45,914 bases of DNA from a virus. The stretch is from IMG/VR virus record IMGVR_UViG_3300008012_003552, positions 1-45,914 of that record; one strand, 5' to 3'. Below the pieces are notes generated by a model. It was not told the DNA's origin, ran no database searches, and saw nothing but the letters and a program-made list of their open reading frames with translations. Of the stretch, positions 37,838 to 44,653 are shown in pieces. A program made the translations under genes and the position numbers. Positions within the stretch are counted from its first letter, which is position 1. The number at the start of each line of letters is the position of its first letter.

Positions 37838-38302
37838 TTAGAATCCTTGATGCGTTACTGGTTTCTTAATTACTTTAGGTCCAGTATCAGCAGTTTGCAT
37901 TTTCCACTGATACTCTGCTCTAGAATTTTGAATAAACTGTCCACGTAGATTAGTACCACCTGCACGTTTAAGTGTGTTGCCTACGTGTTGCATCTGTTCT
38001 TTGTTTTCTTCTGTATAAGGAGCAGCATATAGTTTTGCCATCTCCTCACCATCAAGTTTAATTACTAAGTAGATCCAAGGCTTACCTACTTTAAGAGAAA
38101 TCAGTGTTACATCTTCGCCTGTAGGTATATCGTACAACGGCATACCTTTGTACAGATTAGTAATGTAATACATGTAGAAGCTAGTAAACACAAATAACGG
38201 CACTAGAAAAAATGTCAATAGTTTGTGTTTACGTGATATAATAATTGCATATAAACAAAATATAATTGTTATTACGCAGAGTGCTACTCCGATCTCAGTC
38301 AT
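37838..38302 (-). CDS. membrane protein linked to the MotA/MotB-like pair
   Basis: A 154-residue protein with two N-terminal membrane helices (IGVALCVITIIFCLYAIII and LLTFFLVPLFVFTSFYMYYI) followed by a soluble domain with LISLKVGKPWIYLVIKLDGEEMAKLYAAPYTEENKEQMQ. It is the third gene of an operon coupled by ATGA overlap to the ExbD/MotB-like gene. It may be an accessory subunit of that complex; no family is assigned. Confidence 0.5.
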   Translation of the reverse strand: MTEIGVALCVITIIFCLYAIIISRKHKLLTFFLVPLFVFTSFYMYYITNLYKGMPLYDIPTGEDVTLISLKVGKPWIYLVIKLDGEEMAKLYAAPYTEENKEQMQHVGNTLKRAGGTNLRGQFIQNSRAEYQWKMQTADTGPKVIKKPVTHQGF

Positions 38303-38967
38303 GGCTGCTCTCCTTCTATTAAATTTGTGTTTCCGGGCGGGCCAGGTGAATTCTCTAGTTGTGCATTACTACCAACTGGTACTGTTAGTACATCACTAGT
38401 GAATATATTTGTTATTTCACCTTTTTCATTGACTGTAAATGCTGGCATCATTTCAATTTGTCCTTTTGTACCCATTTCAACAGTAAGAACATAATGTTCA
38501 ATGTAAGGATTTACATCTGCTAAAGTCACAGTAACAGTTACAGGACTATCTGATGATGAATAGTTGTTGTATAGATGTAAATTAATAAAGTAGTCACCAG
38601 GTACAATACCTCTTACAGTAACAACCTCTCTATTACTTTTGTTTAGTACAACCTCACCATTAACAATTCTACTATCATTAGGATTACCTAAATCATCTCT
38701 ATCTAAATGTAGTAAGTGATTTTCTCTTCTTCGAAACCCAACCGCATCTCTATCGTCTGGACCTCGTACCCATGTATCGACATCAACATTTATGTCCCAC
38801 GGCCATTCGACTATGATCATAAATTCTGCTTTCGTAGGTATATCGTTTTTCTTGGTAATTGGATTGATCATTAACAAGGCAATTACAAATAGTACTACAA
38901 ATCCTAGCAGTACATTAAACAGCAGATCTAAAAATGCTGTATTACTCGTATATCGTTTGCTTCGCAT
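38299..38967 (-). CDS. ExbD/MotB-like protein with periplasmic beta domain
   Basis: A 222-residue protein with one N-terminal membrane helix, SNTAFLDLLFNVLLGFVVLFVIALLMINP. It carries an acidic residue (Asp14) at the start of the helix, as in ExbD and MotB proton-channel subunits. The rest (WPWDINVDVDTWVRGPDDRDAVGF to YIEHYVLTVEMGTKGQIEMM) looks like a beta-sandwich on the periplasmic side. There is no peptidoglycan-binding OmpA domain, unlike MotB. The ATG at 38967 overlaps the upstream stop as TGATG. Confidence 0.65.
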   Translation of the reverse strand: MRSKRYTSNTAFLDLLFNVLLGFVVLFVIALLMINPITKKNDIPTKAEFMIIVEWPWDINVDVDTWVRGPDDRDAVGFRRRENHLLHLDRDDLGNPNDSRIVNGEVVLNKSNREVVTVRGIVPGDYFINLHLYNNYSSSDSPVTVTVTLADVNPYIEHYVLTVEMGTKGQIEMMPAFTVNEKGEITNIFTSDVLTVPVGSNAQLENSPGPPGNTNLIEGEQP

Positions 38968-39398
38968 CACGCATCCTGGTTCACCAATTGTAGTTTAATT
39001 GCCAAACTACCTAGCAGTCCTGCTAGAGTCGTTAATAGTGCGGTGCTCATACCAGTTGCCATGTTGCTTATCGCATCCTTCATGGATTCGATGTTCGATG
39101 GATCTAAGTTATTAAATGTCGCTACTAGCATAAAGATAAATCCCGTGACAGTTCCGATCATACCTAGGCTCATTTTGCTGTCTGCAATGAACCAATAAGC
39201 ATCAGTAGACTCTTTACCCCAATAGGTGTTGTAACCAGTTCCAAGGCTGGTAAGAAAAAAGAGTGCTAAAATACCAGAACTGATATAGGTTATATCGTTA
39301 TCCCAAAAGAAAAGGTGCGCCTCGTAATAGTAAGCCACACCTAATAGCGCACATTGGATAACAAAAATTAACCACCATATCATAAATTTTCTGTTCAT
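38967..39398 (-). CDS. MotA/TolQ/ExbB-like channel subunit
   Basis: A 143-residue protein with about four membrane segments. The last two read KMSLGMIGTVTGFIFMLVATFNN and ISNMATGMSTALLTTLAGLLGSLAIKLQLV, the same pattern as the MotA/TolQ/ExbB proton-channel domain (GLLGTVxGxxxxF, then GxxxALxxTxxGLxxA). It is shorter than ExbB (about 240) and lacks the cytoplasmic part. Immediately downstream lies the MotB/ExbD-like gene. A late-type box is only 5 bases upstream of the ATG and no ribosome-binding site is visible. Confidence 0.7.
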   Translation of the reverse strand: MNRKFMIWWLIFVIQCALLGVAYYYEAHLFFWDNDITYISSGILALFFLTSLGTGYNTYWGKESTDAYWFIADSKMSLGMIGTVTGFIFMLVATFNNLDPSNIESMKDAISNMATGMSTALLTTLAGLLGSLAIKLQLVNQDA

Positions 39399-39402
39399 GC
39401 TT

Positions 39403-39410
39403 TATTTATA
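39403..39410 (-). promoter_or_regulatory. late-type promoter box next to the channel operon
   Basis: Exact TATAAATA on the minus strand, ending 5 bases before the ATG at 39398. It would start the transcript at or very near the start codon. Confidence 0.55.
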
Positions 39411-39451
39411 TAAAATACGCACTTAATTCTACGTTGTTGGTTAAAGTTGTA

Positions 39452-40423
39452 TTACAATCCGTTTGGTACAATAATATAATGTATCATCAAAACTAATGCG
39501 ACACTTGCGCCTAGTCCTACCATCATCTTACCAAAGTCTTTTGCCACTAGTGGAAACACTGATTTGGTTTTCTTCTTACCAAAGTATGTTGCCATAGCCA
39601 ACTCACGTCCTGCTAACAAGCCTACGAACACCCAAGTTGTACTCATAGGAATATCGTTCAACTCTTTGAAGAAGTACAAGCATAACCAATAGAACAAGTC
39701 AATCAATGTTGCACTACGCACATATCTTGTGTTGTGTTTCTCCAATACAATCTGTTGGATCTTGCCGCCACGTTCTTTAAACATAAAGAACAGGCCGCCT
39801 ACAAACACTGCGCTGACTAGGAACATTAGGTCCAGCGGAACTTCACGTGGAAGGAACACTGCTATGTTTGCCATATCATGTGACAACCAAGTCCACCACA
39901 AGCCGCCTGTGGCTACCCACTGTGCGATGCGCCAGAACTTCTTATTACTTTCAGTAACAGGAGCAGTTTCATCATACCACCTGCCAAAGTATTTGTGTAT
40001 CGCAAACCATACTACATATGCAAAGCCTGCTGCAACACCGTAGCCCATGATTGATTTCATCAGCATCTTCTCAAGCACAAAGGTACTTGCGAACACTGAC
40101 AGCACTAAGAAACTTGTGCTAACTGGCACACCCATCCTTGTAAGTGCTACAAGAATAGCAGGTGCGGCTGCGTGATACCATTGTACCTCTTGCCATGGAA
40201 TCTTATTAAGTCTACCGTAACTGATGTCTCCACCATTTACACTCCAGCCATACCATAATGTAGCCAATAGGACAGCAGATGCCGCAATCCATAATGTTTT
40301 GTAATTGAATCTCTCATTGTTTGATGCCATCCATGTACCGAGAGTCTGTACTGAATCGTTTGCTATAACTGCATAGGCAGCTAATAAGAAGCCGATGAGG
40401 CTCCATACTGTAAGTAGTTCCAT
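39452..40423 (-). CDS. PiT-like (phosphate) transporter homolog
   Basis: A 323-residue protein with about eight to ten membrane helices. It has two repeats resembling the PiT family: VIANDSVQTLGTWMASN (first half) and WLSHDMANIAVFLPREV (second half). The sequences GVPVSTSFLVLS and IPMSTTWVFVGLLAGRE match the P-x-STT segments after each repeat. Such transporters move inorganic phosphate with sodium or protons. The start at 40423 has AAGGAG at proper spacing; an upstream frame is less likely. Substrate is inferred from the repeat pattern. Confidence 0.65.
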   Translation of the reverse strand: MELLTVWSLIGFLLAAYAVIANDSVQTLGTWMASNNERFNYKTLWIAASAVLLATLWYGWSVNGGDISYGRLNKIPWQEVQWYHAAAPAILVALTRMGVPVSTSFLVLSVFASTFVLEKMLMKSIMGYGVAAGFAYVVWFAIHKYFGRWYDETAPVTESNKKFWRIAQWVATGGLWWTWLSHDMANIAVFLPREVPLDLMFLVSAVFVGGLFFMFKERGGKIQQIVLEKHNTRYVRSATLIDLFYWLCLYFFKELNDIPMSTTWVFVGLLAGRELAMATYFGKKKTKSVFPLVAKDFGKMMVGLGASVALVLMIHYIIVPNGL

Positions 40424-40503
40424 TATTTTCTCCTTTACGCTTGACGGCTTTACCCCGTCTCTCACGATGTAATTACATTACACGGTTACTTATAAATGGT
40501 CAA

Positions 40504-40538
40504 GAAAAAAGACGTATAATAATTAAATTATACGCCTT
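40504..40538 (-). terminator. intrinsic terminator of the 82-residue gene
   Basis: On the minus strand AGGCGTATAAT, a TTAATT loop, ATTATACGTCT and a T6 run follow the stop of the gene ending at 40563. Confidence 0.9.
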
Positions 40539-40562
40539 TAAGGTCTGTGTATATCTAAGACA

Positions 40563-40811
40563 CTACTTTCCTTTTGAGTCAGTACCTCTATTCCAGATTA
40601 CATATAATACCCAGATAGCAATCAAGCCCATTAGGCCTTCTGCACCTAGTGTACCAAGCATGCCACTGACATTTCCAATTACGCTTGTTTCTGGAAAGAA
40701 CGGAATGCTGCCTAAGCCTAATACTTCTGCAACAATCATAAGAGCAGCGATACTTACGCCTACTTCTGCAAGAGCGGCTGCCCACCCTTTTACTGTTTTA
40801 ATAATATCCAT
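40563..40811 (-). CDS. small two-span membrane protein, unknown
   Basis: An 82-residue protein with two membrane segments (WAAALAEVGVSIAALMIVAEVLGLG and LGTLGAEGLMGLIAIWVLYVIW) and a short basic tail. The start at 40811 has AAGGAG 5-10 bases before it. Sigma70-type promoter upstream and strong terminator downstream make it a monocistronic unit. A holin-like or channel role is possible from the layout, but unassigned. Confidence 0.55.
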   Translation of the reverse strand: MDIIKTVKGWAAALAEVGVSIAALMIVAEVLGLGSIPFFPETSVIGNVSGMLGTLGAEGLMGLIAIWVLYVIWNRGTDSKGK

Positions 40812-40834
40812 GATATTCTCCTTTTCGTGCTTAT

Positions 40835-40863
40835 ATTTTATACTCATTGCACAAAAATGTCAA
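40835..40863 (-). promoter_or_regulatory. sigma70-type promoter of the 82-residue gene
   Basis: TTGACA (40863-40858) with TAAAAT (40840-40835) at 17 bases; an overlapping TATAAA sits at 15 bases. Confidence 0.65.
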
Positions 40864-40956
40864 CCTTTTTTGGACTCATGCACTAACCGCATAACGTCTT
40901 TGCAGTATTAACATGCAAAAACCGTTGATTTTGGCACCTTAATGCGCTATATTGTA

Positions 40957-40964
40957 TATAAATA
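40957..40964 (+). promoter_or_regulatory. late-type promoter box of the plus-strand small-gene cassette
   Basis: Exact TATAAATA on the plus strand, 136 bases upstream of the first cassette ATG at 41101. Confidence 0.55.
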
Positions 40965-41100
40965 GATATGTTGCAATGCAGCATTTATTTTATACACTTG
41001 GAAAGACAAGTCCGCGGCATCAGCGGGTTACAAGCGATTGAAGGCGGCAAAGAACCGCGGTATTGCTATTCCTCAAGCATCCATAACAAAGGAGACAGAA
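40965..41100 (+). other. GC-rich untranslated leader or unannotated small frame
   Basis: This 136-base leader between the late-type box and the start at 41101 contains the palindrome CCGCGG twice (41012-41017 and 41054-41059) and a partial stem GCGGTT/AACCGC. A frame is open to 41101 in the downstream frame and would give Lys/Ala-rich residues, so either a structured leader or an upstream coding extension is possible. No ribosome-binding site supports the extension. Confidence 0.4.
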
Positions 41101-41259
41101 ATGTTAAAATTTTTATCGTCGTTGTTTGGATCAAAAGCCAAACTCGACAACGACTATCGATTATACGCTAAAACAGAATACGGATCAGATTGGCAGTATG
41201 CCTATGACGAACTGCGCAGAACAGGTACAGCACCTTTTATCAGAGGAGTTTACAGATGA
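41101..41259 (+). CDS. 52-residue host-like small protein, unknown
   Basis: A 52-residue protein (MLKFLSSLFGSKAKLDNDYRLYAKTEYGSDWQYAYDELRRTGTAPFIRG) with a strong AAAGGAG before the ATG. It is the first of four coupled plus-strand genes that look like alphaproteobacterial small-protein families. Its own family is not recognised. Confidence 0.55.
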   Translation: MLKFLSSLFGSKAKLDNDYRLYAKTEYGSDWQYAYDELRRTGTAPFIRGVYR

Positions 41260-41444
41260 ACTTCTTAGTAGATGCAATTACATCTTGGATGTGGAGTAAG
41301 CCCTCCATATCTCATTCACAAGAATACAAATATCTTAGTGAAGCAAATGATCTTGCAGATGTTGAAAGAAGGCAACGCAAACTGCAAAGAGGCGAAGCAC
41401 CATTTCAAGTAAAGGCCAATAACAATTTGAAAGGATGGGTCTAG
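41256..41444 (+). CDS. DUF3563-like small protein
   Basis: A 62-residue protein with a short hydrophobic N-terminus and the core EYKYLSEANDLADVERRQRKLQRGEAPFQ, which follows the YLxxAxDLADxERRxRxLxR pattern of DUF3563. It overlaps the upstream gene by 4 bases. Such short proteins occur in alpha- and betaproteobacteria, with no known activity. Confidence 0.6.
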   Translation: MNFLVDAITSWMWSKPSISHSQEYKYLSEANDLADVERRQRKLQRGEAPFQVKANNNLKGWV

Positions 41445-41617
41445 TGACCGCAGCAGCAATACATACACCAAACACACATATACCATTTTTAAAAAGATTC
41501 GTAAAAGGATTTTTAAGATACACAGAGACAGTCGGCAGAGCAAGAGCTGCCGCTGAACTAACACGTCAAGGTTACCATGAAGAAGCTAAAAGACTAATGT
41601 TAGGAAAAGGCTTATGA
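41444..41617 (+). CDS. small basic helical protein of the plus-strand cassette
   Basis: A 57-residue protein starting at GTG 41444, which is set off AAGGA by 8 bases; an ATG at 41435 is too close to that site. The body FVKGFLRYTETVGRARAAAELTRQGYHEEAKRLMLG is basic and helical. It resembles small proteins next to DUF1127 genes in alphaproteobacteria. Its GTG overlaps the previous stop. Confidence 0.5.
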   Translation: MTAAAIHTPNTHIPFLKRFVKGFLRYTETVGRARAAAELTRQGYHEEAKRLMLGKGL

Positions 41618-41841
41618 ACGCACAAGTCAAAGTTAATCCAGAAACAACACCAATATGGCACTTTGTAAAAGGTTTATATAAAAATATAAGAGATATACTT
41701 ACGCCGAAAATAGATTATTCGGTTTACAGAGAACTTTCGAGACTGACAGACAAAGATTTGTCTGACATGGGCATTTGCCGTGGCGATATAAGACATATCG
41801 CTCGAGGTGAAGCACCACCAAGAGACGGATGGAGACACTAA
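41614..41841 (+). CDS. DUF1127-like small protein
   Basis: A 75-residue protein whose core YRELSRLTDKDLSDMGICRGDIRHIARGEA is the DUF1127 motif (R-x-L-x-x-L-[ST]-D-x-x-L-x-D-[IM]-G-[IL]-x-R-x-[DE]-I). In alphaproteobacteria DUF1127 proteins influence RNA turnover and phosphate or carbon responses. It overlaps the upstream gene by an ATGA. A phage copy may tune host stress or nutrient regulation, which is inferred. Confidence 0.75.
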   Translation: MNAQVKVNPETTPIWHFVKGLYKNIRDILTPKIDYSVYRELSRLTDKDLSDMGICRGDIRHIARGEAPPRDGWRH

Positions 41842-41887
41842 GGTAAGTTACAGTTTGATTGCAAGTTTAAATATTAAAGTATAGTTT

Positions 41888-41895
41888 TATAAATA
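41888..41895 (+). promoter_or_regulatory. late-type promoter box of hemB
   Basis: Exact TATAAATA on the plus strand, 16 bases before the ATG at 41912 with AAGGAG between. Confidence 0.6.
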
Positions 41896-41911
41896 CTCAA
41901 AGGAGTGTGCT

Positions 41912-42712
41912 ATGAAACTAATACAACCTATCTTTATAAATCAAACTGAAACAAAAAATACTGGCTTAGGTAGTGCTAATAAAAGTTACTCACTATCCGA
42001 TGCAGTAGAAAGAATAAAGCTCGATACTGAACATAAGGTGTCGAGCTTTCTCTTATTTTTAGTACCTAATCAAAAAACTTGGGAGCCTGATTGGCTTTGG
42101 CATAACTTTGTAATGCATACTCTAAAAGACGAGTTTCCTGATACAGAATTTTACGTTGATACTTGCATGTGTAGCACCTTGCCTGATGGACATTGCTGTA
42201 TACTAAAGGACAGAGAACTCAGTGAAGAAACATTACAATCGCTTGTAAGAGTAATAGAAGCAAACGGACACAAGATGGCACATTCAGATATGGGTCCTAA
42301 CACTGCAATCAATGCTCGTATAGAATTTCCAGAACTAGAAATAATGAGCTACGTTAAATGGCGCAGTGTGATGTATGAAGGCTTTAGAGATACGGCTAAT
42401 AGTACACCCAGTTCAATTAGATCCTATCAAGTAGAAGTAGAGGATGATGACGGATTTATTAGTATGGCTAACAAATATATCAAAAGCGATTGCAACAGTT
42501 TACTACTTAAACCTGGCATAACAAGTGTTGACATGCTACACCATTTTAGACGAACATCATATCTGCCTATTGGAGGTTATCAAGTATCGGGCGAATGGTT
42601 ACCTATCAAGGATCAAGTTGCATCTATACAAGAACAATACAGAGTATATAAACGTAGTGGATATGACTTTATGGTCACATACGGTGCAAGGATGGCCAAT
42701 ATCCTAAAATAG
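41912..42712 (+). CDS. hemB: divergent porphobilinogen synthase (HemB/ALAD)
   Basis: Predicted to condense two 5-aminolevulinate molecules into porphobilinogen. The 266-residue protein is shorter than E. coli HemB (about 324) and diverged, but keeps the order of motifs. The metal-site segment is VDTCMCSTLPDGHCCIL, with Cys85, Cys87 and Cys95. Lys149 in IMSYVKWRS aligns with the A-site lysine, Lys200 in LLLKPG with the Schiff-base lysine, and IGGYQVSGEW and DFMVTYGAR follow. The HSDM segment replaces the usual SDMMDGR. The N-terminal arm is shortened, which may change oligomer state. AAGGAG and a late-type box precede it. Together with ALAS at 44654 it forms the first two steps of tetrapyrrole synthesis. 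Confidence 0.8.
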   Translation: MKLIQPIFINQTETKNTGLGSANKSYSLSDAVERIKLDTEHKVSSFLLFLVPNQKTWEPDWLWHNFVMHTLKDEFPDTEFYVDTCMCSTLPDGHCCILKDRELSEETLQSLVRVIEANGHKMAHSDMGPNTAINARIEFPELEIMSYVKWRSVMYEGFRDTANSTPSSIRSYQVEVEDDDGFISMANKYIKSDCNSLLLKPGITSVDMLHHFRRTSYLPIGGYQVSGEWLPIKDQVASIQEQYRVYKRSGYDFMVTYGARMANILK

Positions 42713-42716
42713 TTGG

Positions 42717-42745
42717 TTGACATTTAATAAATAGAGTGCTATATT
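42717..42745 (+). promoter_or_regulatory. sigma70-type promoter of the 96-residue gene
   Basis: TTGACA (42717-42722) and TATATT (42740-42745), 17-base spacer, plus strand, with an AATAAATA late-type box inside the spacer. Confidence 0.7.
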
Positions 42746-42791
42746 AATAGATGTGATATAGCCGATCACACATACACACAGGAGAATGAAT

Positions 42792-43082
42792 ATGAACGAC
42801 TTTCAAAAAAACTTTGAGCAATTTGCCGACATGATGAAAAGCTCGATGCCAACTGTAAAGCCAAACAAAAACGGATATGAAATCCGTACAAAGGTCTTGG
42901 AATTTGCACAGAACAATGCTTGGCAGGATTATTATGCTAAGTGGGGACAGTTTGAAACATCTGTTAAAAAAGAACATGATGAAATCGTAACAAAAGTAGA
43001 GATGCCTACTGTGCCGGGAGCCGACGCTGTTCTTGACACTGCCCAAAAGTTTTATGAGTTTGTAAGTGGTAATAAGAAATAA
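42792..43082 (+). CDS. small helical protein, phasin-like in outline
   Basis: A 96-residue all-helical protein (NDFQKNFEQFADMMKSSMP, then KVLEFAQNNAWQDYYAKWGQFETSVKKEHDEIV and DAVLDTAQKFYEFVSGN). The start at 42792 is chosen because AGGAG is then correctly spaced. The helical pattern with FE-x-F and KF-x-FVSG resembles phasins or host small helical proteins, but no domain is certain. Plus strand; followed by a convergent terminator hairpin. Confidence 0.5.
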   Translation: MNDFQKNFEQFADMMKSSMPTVKPNKNGYEIRTKVLEFAQNNAWQDYYAKWGQFETSVKKEHDEIVTKVEMPTVPGADAVLDTAQKFYEFVSGNKK

Positions 43083-43149
43083 ATATGATTAGTAAAACAT
43101 AAAAGTACATTCAAGGCATAGCCTTTAGACAAGTAATAACATTAAGCAG

Positions 43150-43186
43150 CCCCTAGTTATTAATTTAGCTAGGGGTTAATCGTTTT
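43150..43186 (+). terminator. hairpin between convergent genes
   Basis: CCCCTAG/CTAGGGG with a 12-base loop followed by TTAATCGTTTT on the plus strand. It may serve the plus-strand 96-residue gene and, on the other strand, end transcripts of the structural gene at 43185. Confidence 0.6.
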
Positions 43187-44042
43187 ATGGAACGCCTGCT
43201 GTATTATCTACTAGTAGGATATCAAACGTACAAGTATAACGTCCGTTGTTTGACTGTGTGTGCATCCTTGCATCAATGTCTGTCTTCTCTGAGAACGATT
43301 GTGGAATAGGATATTCCAACTGATATGGTCCGCCCACACCATTAACTTCAGCAACGTGTTTGAGTTGAAAACTACCTTCACCGCCTGGACGAGCAAACAG
43401 TTTGAAACTGCCTGTTGCTGTGCCCTGTGCTGTAACATCAAGACGCATCAAATAACCTGTGAAGCCTGCGGGTATGGTATATACACTCATCAGTGTTTGT
43501 CCCAAGTCTTCAAGTATCTTTGCCACTGTGGTTCCACCTGACTGGATTAGTATTCTTTTTGTGTTTGGATCAAAACTTCCACCATTTGTAAATCGTGCTC
43601 TAAACACTCGTTTGAATGTGTTGGTTGTAGTAGCACTTGATCCTGATATGGTCACTGTTTCTACCTGTAGATTGTAGTCGCCATCCAGTCCCTGTATTTC
43701 TACTGTATCGCCATCGTGTGCTGTGCTGGTGTTTGACTCATTGTTTGGCTCTACCACGCTCACAGTCAGCACACCGTTTGCGTCAATAGTTGCCCAAGGA
43801 TAAACTGTATCGTTCTCGTCCCATATGGTTCCGTTGGTGTCTTGACTCATTGACGGAACAGCACCAAACTTGTGTATCTGTCCAAAGCCTGCGGGTAGGT
43901 TGATTGAGTTGTAGATGTCTCCGCCCACAGTTCTAATCACAGGTTGCCCAACACTGTTGTAGTCCATAGCCTGAACCAAGTCGTTAGTGTTCGGCTCTGA
44001 ACTGTGAACGTAGTTAGTTGAGTTTGGATTTAGATTTGGCAT
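43185..44042 (-). CDS. virion structural protein candidate
   Basis: A 285-residue beta-rich protein with Asn/Thr/Ser/Gly abundance, starting MPNLNPNSTNYVHSSEPNTNDLVQAMDYN and with IWDENDTVYPWATIDANGVLTVSVVEPNN. The pattern is typical of tail-fibre or capsid-decoration proteins of T4-type marine phages. Its start follows the 82-residue gene without a gap. Exact position in the virion unknown. Confidence 0.6.
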   Translation of the reverse strand: MPNLNPNSTNYVHSSEPNTNDLVQAMDYNSVGQPVIRTVGGDIYNSINLPAGFGQIHKFGAVPSMSQDTNGTIWDENDTVYPWATIDANGVLTVSVVEPNNESNTSTAHDGDTVEIQGLDGDYNLQVETVTISGSSATTTNTFKRVFRARFTNGGSFDPNTKRILIQSGGTTVAKILEDLGQTLMSVYTIPAGFTGYLMRLDVTAQGTATGSFKLFARPGGEGSFQLKHVAEVNGVGGPYQLEYPIPQSFSEKTDIDARMHTQSNNGRYTCTFDILLVDNTAGVP

Positions 44043-44291
44043 TTATGTTGCCCACGGTCTGCCAGGTTTTAGTCCGCCTGTATTTGCATTGTCAATTAAC
44101 GGATCGTCACCATTGACTTCGTTGCCACTAGTATTATAGCGGGTAGGTAACTGTGTTGCATCTGCTGTGACATCTGCGTAGCGTCCTGGCTCTACTACAT
44201 TACGAGCTGTTCTGTCTGCTTCTGCTAGAGCAAGTTTAGCATCTTGTCTTGCTCTTTTAGTTGCAAGTGTTGATATACCGTTAGCTGCCAT
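44043..44291 (-). CDS. small phage protein, unknown
   Basis: An 82-residue protein with a helical start (NGISTLATKRARQDAKLALAEADRTARN) and a Gly/Asn/Asp-rich end. It overlaps the upstream gene by 11 bases and ends directly before the structural gene, so it probably belongs to the same structural operon. Function unknown. Confidence 0.5.
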   Translation of the reverse strand: MAANGISTLATKRARQDAKLALAEADRTARNVVEPGRYADVTADATQLPTRYNTSGNEVNGDDPLIDNANTGGLKPGRPWAT

Positions 44292-44571
44292 TGTATGCTC
44301 CTGGGTCTTTTACTCTAATGTCTGCAGGATCTTTAGGTCCGTTTACTCCGCCGCCTGCGTCTGTTGTTACTGCACTTACAGGAGCAACTACTTCATTTGG
44401 GCTGTTAGCAAGTGGACCAAAACTATCATTATTCAGCATTGCTAGTATTTGTTTAAATCTATTATCAGATTGATCATTTTGATGTACATGAACATCTGCT
44501 TCAATCTCTTGTGGATCGTCAATTTGATCTAATAAGTCTAATACTTGTCGTACTATATCTGTTGCTCGCAT
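44281..44571 (-). CDS. small acidic phage protein, unknown
   Basis: A 96-residue acidic protein with a helical N-terminus (IVRQVLDLLDQIDDPQEIEADVHVHQ), then a Gly/Pro/Ala/Asp-rich end. AAGGAG precedes the ATG and CTAAATA, a weaker late-like box, lies upstream. First gene of the small structural operon. Function unknown. Confidence 0.5.
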   Translation of the reverse strand: MRATDIVRQVLDLLDQIDDPQEIEADVHVHQNDQSDNRFKQILAMLNNDSFGPLANSPNEVVAPVSAVTTDAGGGVNGPKDPADIRVKDPGAYNGS

Positions 44572-44619
44572 TGTGTTACTCCTTATAGTATTTAGCCTGA
44601 TAACAATTTGTCAGTTTTA

Positions 44620-44627
44620 AATAAATA
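44620..44627 (+). promoter_or_regulatory. late-type promoter box of the ALAS gene
   Basis: AATAAATA on the plus strand, 26 bases upstream of the ALAS ATG at 44654. Confidence 0.5.
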
Positions 44628-44653
44628 ACTACACAGTTAACTAAGGAAAGCCC

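Noticed and set aside
38299-39398. Zorya defence system
   Set aside because: The MotA/MotB-like pair resembles ZorAB in outline, but no ZorC, ZorD or ZorE helicase or nuclease partner is next to it, and the second protein lacks an OmpA-type domain.
40968-41171. A 67-codon plus-strand frame over the start of the small-gene cassette
   Set aside because: It is out of frame with the 52-residue gene, which has a strong ribosome-binding site, and has no coherent sequence features.
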